From assembly GCA_964583765.1 (NCBI GenBank), contig CAZOWW010000119.1, positions 1 to 17,205 of the forward strand: a stretch of 17,205 bases of DNA, written 5' to 3'. Both the position numbers and the translations under genes were made by a program. Source of the DNA: CAZOWW01 sp964583765 (GTDB lineage: Bacteria > Actinomycetota > Actinomycetes > Actinomycetales > Kineosporiaceae). Below, piece after piece: positions 1 to 6,952 of the stretch (the stretch's first letter is position 1; every line of letters begins with the position of its first letter). The notes under the pieces are model-generated. The model saw only the letters and a list, made by a program, of their open reading frames with translations, was not told the origin of the DNA and did no database searches.

Positions 1-2
1 AT

Positions 3-578
3 CCAGGACCGTTGGCCCGCGAAATTCGGAGGGACCCTCACGGCGAACTCCGGCCCCGCCATGGTTCGCCGGGGCCGACGCGCCAGCAACTCGTCGCGGG
101 GCTCGAGGCACTGCTGCCCGGGGTCGCCGCGGGAGGGACCGACTGGCGGGCGCACCACCTGCCGCTCACTCCGGGCCGGGTGCGGCAGCCCGACGGGCCG
201 GTGCTGCTGTGCGGGGACGCCCTGGGCGTGGTGAATCCGCTCACCGGCGAGGGGATACACGAAGCCCTGTTGACCGGGGCCGTGGCGGGATCGGTCGCCG
301 CCCGGGCCTGCTGGTCGGGGCGATCGCAGCAGGCCGGGCGCAGGCACCGGCGGGCTCTCTCCGCTCTCCTCGGTCGGCACTGGCGCCATGTGGACGCCGC
401 CGCTCGACTCGCCCGCTGGCCCGTGGTCGTGGAGGGTGGGATCGCGGTGGCCGGTCGCGACCCGCGCCTGTTCGCGGATCTGGCCGACCTGGGTCTGGGC
501 CGTGGGACGATCACCCCGCGGTTGGGTTGGGCGCTGCTCACCGGGGCCCTGCGGCACGCCCTGCGCCGTTCGGCCTGA
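3..578 (+). CDS. Geranylgeranyl-reductase-family FAD-dependent oxidoreductase, C-terminal part (5' truncated)
   Basis: The reading frame is open from the window's first bases, so the start lies outside and only about the last 190 residues are visible. The diagnostic element is GDALGVVNPLTGEGIHEAL (bases 213-269). It matches the second FAD-contact motif of the geranylgeranyl reductase / PHBH-like flavoprotein family, in which a GDA-G--NP-TGEGI loop binds the flavin near the C-terminus. Members reduce prenyl chains of quinones, chlorophyll or lipids, or act as generic FAD monooxygenases. The substrate cannot be told from this fragment. The rest is an Ala/Arg-rich helical tail ending at TGA, before a convergent gene. 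The family call is fairly safe; the exact function is unknown. The missing N-terminal GxGxxG dinucleotide-binding motif should lie just left of the window. Confidence 0.75.
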   Translation, partial: PGPLAREIRRDPHGELRPRHGSPGPTRQQLVAGLEALLPGVAAGGTDWRAHHLPLTPGRVRQPDGPVLLCGDALGVVNPLTGEGIHEALLTGAVAGSVAARACWSGRSQQAGRRHRRALSALLGRHWRHVDAAARLARWPVVVEGGIAVAGRDPRLFADLADLGLGRGTITPRLGWALLTGALRHALRRSA

Positions 579-710
579 GGGCGCGTGCCTGCCGAGGCCG
601 GCGGGTCGGTGTCTTCGCGGTGGCGGCCCGGCGGTCCGGTCCCGACTGAAGGCGTGCGCTCGCGGATGCTGCCCCGGCGTCCGCTCGTCGCTGCGTCGCT
701 CTCGGGGCCG

Positions 711-737
711 GTGCCTTCGGTGCCTTCGGTGCCTTCG
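711..737. repeat. 9-bp tandem repeat, three perfect copies
   Basis: GTGCCTTCG occurs three times head to tail at 711-719, 720-728 and 729-737, directly before the stop codon of the minus-strand Sua5 gene. It lies in the 163-nt space between two convergent genes. No stem-loop terminator with a T-run was seen in this space. It is probably a simple slippage repeat with no known role. Confidence 0.8.
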
Positions 738-741
738 GTGA

Positions 742-2163
742 CTACCGTGCGCTGCCGACGGCCGCCCGGCGCAGGCGGTCCCGCACGGCCACCCCGATGC
801 CCGTGGCCGGCGGCGGCACGACCAGGATCCGTCTCAGATCACGGTCGTCCGCCTCCCGCAGGACCGCGTACAACAGCCGTGCGAAGTCCCCGGCGTCCAC
901 GGGTGAGGCGAGTCGCAGCACGCCCGGCGGGGTCGTCACTCCTGCGGGAGCCAGTAACCCGGTGCGTGGACGGGATGCGCCTGGGCCGGGGTCCGGTGTC
1001 GCGCCGGCTGTCCCGCTGCCCTGACCGGCTGTCCGGTCGCTGGGGTCGGCTGTCCGGTCGCTGGGGTCGGCTGTCCGGTCGCTGAGGTCGGCTGTCCCGC
1101 CATCCGGGTCCACCGTCAGGTCCGCGAGCTCGTCCGCCTCGACCAGCAGCACCTCGGCACGCGGTGCGTAGTGCGCGGCCAGGTTTCCCGGAACACGCAC
1201 CTGTTCCGCTCCGGCGTCCCCGTCCGTGCCCGTGTCGAGGCTCCTGGCTCCCTCACGGTTCCTGCCCCGGTCCTTGTCGGGGCGTCGTTCCCCGTCGTGG
1301 TCGCAGTTCCCGGCCCTGTTCCTGCCATCGTTCCCGGGGTTCCTGTCACCGTTCCCGGGAACGCCCGCCTCGGCCGGTTCTCCGGCCGCTGGCCCGTCTT
1401 CCGCCCCTGCGCCTGGACCGAGGGGGCGGACGCCGCAGACCTGGGCGATCCGGTCCGCATCGATCGCGCCGGGACGCAGGATCCTCGGTCGCGGCCCCGT
1501 GCAATCGAGGATGGTCGACTCGACCCCGACTCCGCTGCGGCCCCCGTCGAGCACGAGGTCGAGTTCGGGGTCGAGCACCTCGCCCAACTCCGCGAGTACA
1601 TGCTCGGCACAGGTGGGGCTCACCCGTCCGAAACGGTTGGCCGACGGCGCGGCGAGTCCTCGCCCGCCGAGCCGCACGAAGGCCTCGAGCAGGGCCTGCG
1701 CGACGGGGTGATCGGGCGCGCGGACCGCAACCGTGTCCTGTCCACCGGTGACATGATCCCCGGCGAGGGCACTGCGACGCAGAACCAGCGTGAGCGGTCC
1801 GGGCCAGCAGGCGCGGGCGAGCGCGCGGGCGTATTCGGGTACGGCCACGGTCCAGGCGTCCAGGTCGTGGTGGCCGCGGACGTGCACGATCAGCGGATGT
1901 GTGGTCGGACGTCCCTTGACCGCGAACACCCGTGCCACCGCGGTCGCGTCCTCGGCGTCGGCGGCCAGCCCGTACACGGTCTCCGTCGGCATGGCGACCA
2001 GCCCGCCTCTGTGCAGCGCCGTGGCCGCATCGGGGACGTCGTCCGTGTAGCGGACGGTGCGCGGGGCGGGCTGAGGGACGGGTTGCGAGGTGCCGGCGTC
2101 GGTCGGCAAGCCGGTGCGCGGGGCGGCATCGGCGGGGGGAGCGGTGCCGCGGGTGGGGGCCAC
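742..2163 (-). CDS. Threonylcarbamoyl-AMP synthase, Sua5/TsaC type
   Basis: It makes threonylcarbamoyl-AMP from threonine, bicarbonate and ATP, the first step of t6A tRNA modification in the cytoplasm. The YrdC/TsaC domain spans roughly residues 38-245: MPTETVYGLAADA, then KGRPTTHPLIVHV, and SANRFGRVSPT, the usual Lys/Ser-Asn nucleotide-site motifs. PGNLAAHYAPRAEVLLV (about 325-341) is the linker and start of the C-terminal Sua5 domain, so this is the long Sua5 form rather than short TsaC. Two oddities are visible. A hydrophilic Asp/Arg/Asn/Gly-rich insert of about 75 residues (249-322) separates the domains, and three SDRTADP-like heptads lie near 360-384. The chosen start is a GTG at 2163: codons downstream end almost always in G or C, while those upstream do not, and no other ATG or GTG is available before the domain. 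No clear ribosome-binding site is seen, so the start is uncertain; an ATG at 2307 is possible. Confidence 0.85.
   Translation of the reverse strand: MAPTRGTAPPADAAPRTGLPTDAGTSQPVPQPAPRTVRYTDDVPDAATALHRGGLVAMPTETVYGLAADAEDATAVARVFAVKGRPTTHPLIVHVRGHHDLDAWTVAVPEYARALARACWPGPLTLVLRRSALAGDHVTGGQDTVAVRAPDHPVAQALLEAFVRLGGRGLAAPSANRFGRVSPTCAEHVLAELGEVLDPELDLVLDGGRSGVGVESTILDCTGPRPRILRPGAIDADRIAQVCGVRPLGPGAGAEDGPAAGEPAEAGVPGNGDRNPGNDGRNRAGNCDHDGERRPDKDRGRNREGARSLDTGTDGDAGAEQVRVPGNLAAHYAPRAEVLLVEADELADLTVDPDGGTADLSDRTADPSDRTADPSDRTAGQGSGTAGATPDPGPGASRPRTGLLAPAGVTTPPGVLRLASPVDAGDFARLLYAVLREADDRDLRRILVVPPPATGIGVAVRDRLRRAAVGSAR
1027..1097. repeat. 21-bp in-frame tandem repeat inside the Sua5 gene
   Basis: Three 21-bp units lie head to tail at 1027-1047, 1048-1068 and 1069-1089, followed by a partial fourth copy at 1090-1097. 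The first two are identical and the third differs by one base. Read on the minus strand the unit encodes a heptapeptide close to SDRTADP. The period is a multiple of three, so changes in copy number keep the Sua5 frame open. Confidence 0.85.
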
Positions 2164-2305
2164 CGAGCCATTGTCGGCCGAGGGCGTGCGGGTACGCGGA
2201 CCGGCCCGGGGTGCTCCTTCTGCCGGAGGCCGGTGAAGGCCGGTCAAGTTCCGCGAAGGCGAGGATCCACGCCGGGACAAGGTGTTCGCCGTTGCTGCCG
2301 ATGCC
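2164..2305. promoter_or_regulatory. Divergent intergenic region (Sua5 / membrane protein)
   Basis: These 142 nt separate the proposed starts of two divergent genes and therefore should hold promoters for both. I see no convincing -10/-35 pair or operator. Codon-position bias on the minus strand falls off here (codons ending in A or T appear), which supports a non-coding assignment. If the Sua5 protein instead started at the ATG ending at 2307, the region would be coding and the two genes would overlap at their 5' ends. Confidence 0.3.
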
Positions 2306-2971
2306 ATGGTCGTGTTGCTTCTGCTGTGCGTGGCCTCGCTCCTGGCGTCGGGGGCGGCGACCGTCCACTGGATCCTCACCCGGCTGGATGCGCGGGGCAG
2401 GGTGCGGGACTTCCCGATGATCAGCGTGGGGCTGGGCCTGACCGCGTCGCTGCTGTGCATGGTGCCGGTGCAGCAGCACGCACGACTCGAGGAGCGGCTC
2501 TCCGCAGCGGCCACGCGGCTGGTCGGGGCGCACGTCGTGGTGCACTGCCAGTCGTTCGGCGAGACCTGGACCGATGCCGGTGCGGAACTGGGCTTCGTCC
2601 GGTGGGGGAATGACGGGGTCCCGGAACACCGCACCGTGATCAAGTACGACCAGTGCAATGACCTGTCCGCCTGGCTCGACCACCACGGCAGGCACGCGAG
2701 CCGGGACCAGGTGATCGCCGTCCACGTGCTCACGCACGAGTCGATGCACATGGCCGGGCAGACCGACGAGGCACGGGCGGAGTGTGCCGCGGTGCAGCGT
2801 GACCGGACGACCGCTCGGCTGCTGGGAGCCTCGGACGGGGACGCACGGGATCTCGCTCTCCGCTACTGGCACGAGGTGTACCCGTGGATGCCCGACGGCT
2901 ACCGCAGCGACGAGTGCCGGTCCGGCGGTTCCCTGGACGAGCACCTGGATTCCGCACCCTGGGGCTCCTGA
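2306..2971 (+). CDS. Membrane-anchored HExxH protein, putative zinc metallopeptidase
   Basis: The protein has 221 residues. Two hydrophobic stretches near the N-terminus (about residues 2-20 and 37-53) look like membrane segments and are followed by a soluble domain. The key motif is HESMHMAGQTDEARAEC (residues 144-160): an HExxH zinc site followed by DEARAE, whose acidic residues could supply the third ligand as in gluzincins. Four Cys in the soluble part (81, 117, 160, 204) could form disulfides if this part is outside the membrane. I chose the ATG at 2306 because it begins directly at the hydrophobic segment; an in-frame GTG at 2282 is an alternative. The substrate is unknown and I do not recognise a named family. 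It is transcribed away from the Sua5 gene and towards the regulator gene. Membrane placement and zinc binding are inferred from motifs only. Confidence 0.7.
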   Translation: MVVLLLLCVASLLASGAATVHWILTRLDARGRVRDFPMISVGLGLTASLLCMVPVQQHARLEERLSAAATRLVGAHVVVHCQSFGETWTDAGAELGFVRWGNDGVPEHRTVIKYDQCNDLSAWLDHHGRHASRDQVIAVHVLTHESMHMAGQTDEARAECAAVQRDRTTARLLGASDGDARDLALRYWHEVYPWMPDGYRSDECRSGGSLDEHLDSAPWGS

Positions 2972-3058
2972 CCGCCGGCACCTTCGCTCACGCAGGGGTA
3001 CCGCGACCGCGGCGGCAGGATCCGGGAGTGGCCTGAGGCGTCCGGCTGGCTGCACAGC

Positions 3059-3095
3059 GTGACAATATTTGCCTTCTGGCGTTGCGTAATATCCC
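3059..3095 (+). promoter_or_regulatory. AT-rich, promoter-like island upstream of the STAND-SARP regulator
   Basis: This short AT-rich patch stands out in an otherwise very GC-rich window. It contains GTGACA (3059-3064), AATATT (3064-3069) and a -10-like TAATAT (3087-3092). The spacing between GTGACA and TAATAT is 22 nt, longer than a standard sigma-70-type promoter, so no classical pair is claimed. It lies about 135 nt before the regulator's likely start and is the best candidate for its promoter or an operator. No other gene fits in 2972-3227. Confidence 0.4.
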
Positions 3096-3227
3096 CACGC
3101 GGCCGACGAATTGCCCGACGAAGAAGCGAAGACGCCATCGCCTCCGTTACTGCCGGGTACCATTGCCGCGGGCCGATGGGGTGCTCGCCCGATTCATCGG
3201 GACCCCGCTTCTGAGTGGGCGTCGGGG

Positions 3228-6200
3228 ATGTCGAGATCTGGTCTGACTGCCAAGGTGTTGCCGCCGGAACCGGCGGGGTTGGTGCGTGAGCGGCTCCTCA
3301 AGGCAGCCGCGACGCGCCTTGTCGTGGTTGTGGCCCCGGCGGGTCACGGCAAGACGACGCTCCTCGGGCAGATCGCTGCGTCCTTCGACGGGCCCGTCGC
3401 CTGGTACCGCCTCGATTCCTGGGACCGGGGCGCCGACGCCTTCGCCACCCGGATCGCGCCGTCGGTGCTCGCGGCCCTCGTCGGCGCGGACACCGGGCCG
3501 GTGCCGCCCGAACATCTCTCGGTGGAGCAACTCGCCCCGCGTCTGGGCCAGGTGCTCGGCCCGGCGCGCGGGCTCCTGGTGCTCGACGACGTCCACGAGG
3601 TGACCGGTACCGAGACCGAGGACGCCCTCGTCCGCCTCGCGGGCATCGCCCCGGGCCAGTTGGGCATCGTGCTCGCGGGACGTCGCGCTCCCGGCCTCGA
3701 CCTGCTCTCGCTGCGGCTGTCCCCCGAGATCACCGTGGTGGACGCCGACGACCTGCGTTTCCGGTCCTGGGAGGTGGAACGGCTCTTCCGGGACGTCTAC
3801 GCGGCCCCACTGCATCCGGAGGACGCCGCCACGCTCACCGTGCGCACGGACGGCTGGGCGGCCGGCCTCGCCATGTTCCACCTGATCACGGCCTCGGACA
3901 GCCCCGGTGAGCGCCGGGCCCGGCTGAGCGCGCTGAGCAAGGGCGGTTCCCGGCTGGTGCGTTCCTACCTCGTGCGTGAGGTGCTGGAGGAACTGCCCGG
4001 CGAGCAGCGGGAGTTCCTGCGCCGCACCAGCGTGTTGGGCGTGCTCACCGGGCAGTTGTGCGACGACCTCCTGGAGCGCACCGGCAGCGTGGCCGTGCTG
4101 GAGGAGCTGGAGCAGCGGCAGATCTTCACCACGGCCGAGGACGACGGGCTGCGCTACCGGTACCACCAGGTGCTCCAGGACCACCTGGAGCTGGAACTGC
4201 GTGAGCAGTTGGGGGCGGCCGCGAGCCGCGCCTGGTACGTGCGGGCCGCGGAACTGCTGGGCGAGGCCGGGGAGGTCCGGGCCGCCTTCCGCGCCCTGGC
4301 CGTGGCCGGGGACTGGGTCCGGGTCGAGGAACTGCTCCGGGAGCACGGCGAGACCGTGGTGGCCTCCCCCCTCGGACAGCTCGCCGACCTGCTGCCCGAG
4401 GACCTCACCGAGCACGACCCCTGGCTGCTCGTGGCCTCCGCCCGGCGCCTGGTCGCCCGAGGCGCGCTCGCCCGGGCCGAGGCGGCCTACCGGCGCGCCG
4501 AGACCCTCGCCGTGGACCCCGAGGTCGCCGTGCTCTGCCGCGAGGAACGACGCCGGATCGCCGTGTGGGGCCCGGATGCGGATGTCGCCCAGCGTGACTG
4601 GCGGTCCGTGGTGCGCTCGGCCACGATGACCTCCCCCACCCGCGCGCGCGAGTTCGCCCGGAGCCTGCCCGGTGTGGACGGCCGGATGGCCCTGGGCCTG
4701 GTCGCGCTCGTCGCGGGGGATCCGGCCACCGCCGCGGCCACGCTCGGCGAGGCCGTCCGGCACCCCGCGGCCGGTCCGGACGTGGTGCAGCTGGCCGGGC
4801 TGGGTCGGGCGATGGCGGCCTTCCTCGACCCCACGGCGGTGCGGGAGCAGCGTGCCCCGATCACGGCGCTCGAGGCGGTCGTGCTGCAGGCGGAACGATC
4901 CGGGCAGGTGGCCTGGGCCCGCCTCGCCCGCGCGCTGAGCGCCGTCGACCAGGAGGACGCGGCGCTGGCCCTGGAGCTGCTCACCGAGGAGGCGGTCCGG
5001 GACGACGACCAGTGGGGCGCCGCGCTGATCCGCTTCCTCGACGGCGCGGCCCGGGGGAACCAGGACCTGCTCGACGCGGCGGCCGACGGCTTCGCCGCCC
5101 TGCAGGCCCCGGTGCTCGCCCACTGGGCCCGCTGCCTCGCGGCGGTGCGCGCGGCCGGGGAGTCGCCCGCACTGGAGGCGCAGAGCCGCGCCCTGGGGGT
5201 GCGTGGCGCCTCCGCCACGGTGCTGGTGTGGACCCAGCACCTGGTCGCCCGGCGGCCTCTCCTGCCCGGTGGGAATGGCGGGTTCGCGGAGCGGCTCGAG
5301 CACCCGGACCACCAGGGACGCTCCGACGTCCGGGGCCGCCCGGAGCCCCGGGACGGTCGCGGCCCCGGGCAGCCGAACGCTCGGGTCGAGGGCGCTCCTG
5401 CGGGCGGCGGCGACCTGTCGGGAATCCCGGTGCAGGGATCCCCCGACCCCGGTCCCGCGGCCGACACCCGATCGGCGCCGATGGGGGACCCGGACTCCAC
5501 CGGCCCGCTCGACAGCTCGTCTGCCGCTGCCCCTGCCGGGGCGCTTGTCGCTGTGCCTGCCGGGGCGGCTCTCGCGATCGCGGCCGGTGCGCCTGCCGCC
5601 CTCGGAATGCCGGTCGCGGCCGGTGCGCCGGCGCTGCGGCTGCGCCTGCTGGGCCACTTCGACCTCGAGGTCGCCGGCGTCCAGGTGGATCTGTCCGGGA
5701 TCCGACCGCGTGTGCGCAGCGCCCTGCGACTCCTGGCCCTGCATGCGGGGACTCCGGTGCACCGCGACATCCTGGTCGGTGCGCTCTGGCCGGACGTGGC
5801 CACCGAGGCGGCGTACCGCAGCGTGCAGGTCGCTGTCTCGAGCCTTCGTCACCTGCTCGAACCGGACGCCGCCCGTGGGCAGACGACCCTGCTGCGGCGC
5901 ATGGACGAGACCTACACGCTGGTCATGCCTGCAGGCAGCGTGAGCGACCTGGTCGGCTTCGAGTCCTCGCTGCGCCGGGCGGCCGCGGCCCGCCAGGCCG
6001 GGGACCGGGCCGCCGAGCTCGCGGCGCTGGAGCAGGCCCTGACGGGCTACCGCGGTGACCTGTTGGTCGAGGAGGGGGCGGCCGAGTGGGTGCTGGGTGA
6101 CCGCGACCGGCTCCGCCTCCTCGCCGCGGACTCCGCGGAACGGCTGGCCCGGGTGTGCCTGGCCGGCTGGTCCCGCCAGGTCGGTGACCTGACGGCGTAC

Positions 6201-6383
6201 GACAGCGTGGCGCTGGACGGTGCCCTGGCGGCGTGCCGGCGCAGCCTGGCCCTCGACCCGTACCGGGACAGCGCCTGGCAGCTCCTCGTCGAGATGCACG
6301 AGCTCGCCGGCGACGCCGCCGCCGCGGAGAACGTGCGCCGTCGTCGTCGCCGGGTGCTCAGCGAGCTCGGCCTCGAGGCCTGA
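3228..6383 (+). CDS. STAND-ATPase / SARP-BTAD transcriptional regulator
   Basis: This large regulator has 1051 residues. The N-terminus resembles MalT/LAL-type STAND ATPases: a P-loop APAGHGKTT (36-44), a Walker B-like LLVLDD (116-121), and a WAAGLAM segment typical of the NTPase winged-helix region. Helical, TPR-like sequence follows. A low-complexity Ala/Gly/Pro linker (about 680-800) leads to a SARP-like DNA-binding winged helix (about 803-895; LRLRLLGHFDLEV, then LWPD and a recognition-helix region) and a BTAD domain (about 905-1050). The C-terminus is therefore BTAD rather than the LuxR helix-turn-helix usual for MalT, and the DNA-binding domain is C-terminal rather than N-terminal as in classical SARPs. 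I chose the ATG at 3228; a TTG at 3111 would add 39 residues, but those codons (tta, tct, cat, att) lack the gene's bias. It is convergent with the eCIS operon and may control it; that is inferred from position only. Confidence 0.85.
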   Translation: MSRSGLTAKVLPPEPAGLVRERLLKAAATRLVVVVAPAGHGKTTLLGQIAASFDGPVAWYRLDSWDRGADAFATRIAPSVLAALVGADTGPVPPEHLSVEQLAPRLGQVLGPARGLLVLDDVHEVTGTETEDALVRLAGIAPGQLGIVLAGRRAPGLDLLSLRLSPEITVVDADDLRFRSWEVERLFRDVYAAPLHPEDAATLTVRTDGWAAGLAMFHLITASDSPGERRARLSALSKGGSRLVRSYLVREVLEELPGEQREFLRRTSVLGVLTGQLCDDLLERTGSVAVLEELEQRQIFTTAEDDGLRYRYHQVLQDHLELELREQLGAAASRAWYVRAAELLGEAGEVRAAFRALAVAGDWVRVEELLREHGETVVASPLGQLADLLPEDLTEHDPWLLVASARRLVARGALARAEAAYRRAETLAVDPEVAVLCREERRRIAVWGPDADVAQRDWRSVVRSATMTSPTRAREFARSLPGVDGRMALGLVALVAGDPATAAATLGEAVRHPAAGPDVVQLAGLGRAMAAFLDPTAVREQRAPITALEAVVLQAERSGQVAWARLARALSAVDQEDAALALELLTEEAVRDDDQWGAALIRFLDGAARGNQDLLDAAADGFAALQAPVLAHWARCLAAVRAAGESPALEAQSRALGVRGASATVLVWTQHLVARRPLLPGGNGGFAERLEHPDHQGRSDVRGRPEPRDGRGPGQPNARVEGAPAGGGDLSGIPVQGSPDPGPAADTRSAPMGDPDSTGPLDSSSAAAPAGALVAVPAGAALAIAAGAPAALGMPVAAGAPALRLRLLGHFDLEVAGVQVDLSGIRPRVRSALRLLALHAGTPVHRDILVGALWPDVATEAAYRSVQVAVSSLRHLLEPDAARGQTTLLRRMDETYTLVMPAGSVSDLVGFESSLRRAAAARQAGDRAAELAALEQALTGYRGDLLVEEGAAEWVLGDRDRLRLLAADSAERLARVCLAGWSRQVGDLTAYDSVALDGALAACRRSLALDPYRDSAWQLLVEMHELAGDAAAAENVRRRRRRVLSELGLEA

Positions 6384-6401
6384 GCCACCGGGGCCCGACG
6401 G

Positions 6402-6947
6402 TCAGGCGGGGCTGCCCACCGCGACGAGCCGCCAGCTCACGTGCGCCGGGATGACCATGCCCAGCAGTCGGCGCAGCCCCGGCAGGTCGGCCTCCCGGGC
6501 CGCGGCCGCCGGTACGCGGATCACCACGTTCGCCGCCGCCTCGCCGGGCAGGTCCGGGTGGGGATCGCTCGACCACGTCGTCCCGCCGCTGTCCGTGACC
6601 TCGGGGTCGGCGCCGAGTGCGAGGCGCACCGCGAGCTGGATCCCGCGCACCGTGCCGGACCAGGCGTGCAACTGCCAGGCCGAGGCGATGAGGGCGCGCA
6701 GCGACTCCTCGGGCATCCGTGGTGGGTCCGGCAGGCCCACCCACCCGGCCAGCCAGCTCAGCAGGTCGGCCGGAGCGGTGGCCGGGGAGAGGTAGGCGGG
6801 CAGGGAGTCCAGGGTGGCGAAGATCGGGGCGAGCACCTCGTCGAACCCGGCGCAGAGCTGCATGGCCACGTGATCGTCGGCGTAGAGCGCCGGCAGCGTC
6901 GTGCCGATCGGGTGCGGAGTGGACAGCCCGTCCAGCGTGCCTCTCAT
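6402..6947 (-). CDS. eCIS baseplate wedge protein, phage tail protein I family (Afp12-like)
   Basis: The protein has 181 residues. LPAYLSPATAPADLLSWLAG and the following WVGLP, then a region around LHAWSGTVRGIQLAVRLALG, match the pattern of phage tail protein I (P2 gpI) as found in contractile injection systems. This wedge component partners baseplate J at the baseplate periphery. The C-terminal part (GMVIPAHVSWRL) also follows the family pattern. The ATG at 6947 begins five bases after the stop of the baseplate J gene, and that stop lies within the weak ribosome-binding region, suggesting translational coupling. It is the last gene of the minus-strand operon. Its TGA is 18 nt from the stop of the convergent regulator gene, with no clear terminator between them. 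Confidence 0.88.
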   Translation of the reverse strand: MRGTLDGLSTPHPIGTTLPALYADDHVAMQLCAGFDEVLAPIFATLDSLPAYLSPATAPADLLSWLAGWVGLPDPPRMPEESLRALIASAWQLHAWSGTVRGIQLAVRLALGADPEVTDSGGTTWSSDPHPDLPGEAAANVVIRVPAAAAREADLPGLRRLLGMVIPAHVSWRLVAVGSPA

Positions 6948-6952
6948 CGGAC

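Noticed and set aside
579..741. Gene or terminator between the two convergent left-hand genes
   Set aside because: No start with a ribosome-binding site and no convincing stem-loop was found; only a 9-bp repeat is visible.
3111..3227. TTG start adding 39 residues to the STAND-SARP regulator
   Set aside because: Codons here (tta, att, cat, tct, gct) lack the strong GC-ending bias seen after the ATG at 3228, and the added residues match no domain.
3147..6299. Very long open frame (about 1050 codons) on the minus strand opposite the regulator
   Set aside because: It is antisense to a gene with clear STAND and BTAD domains. Its Gly/Arg/His/Gln-rich translation has no recognisable domain and is what GC-rich codon bias yields on the opposite strand.
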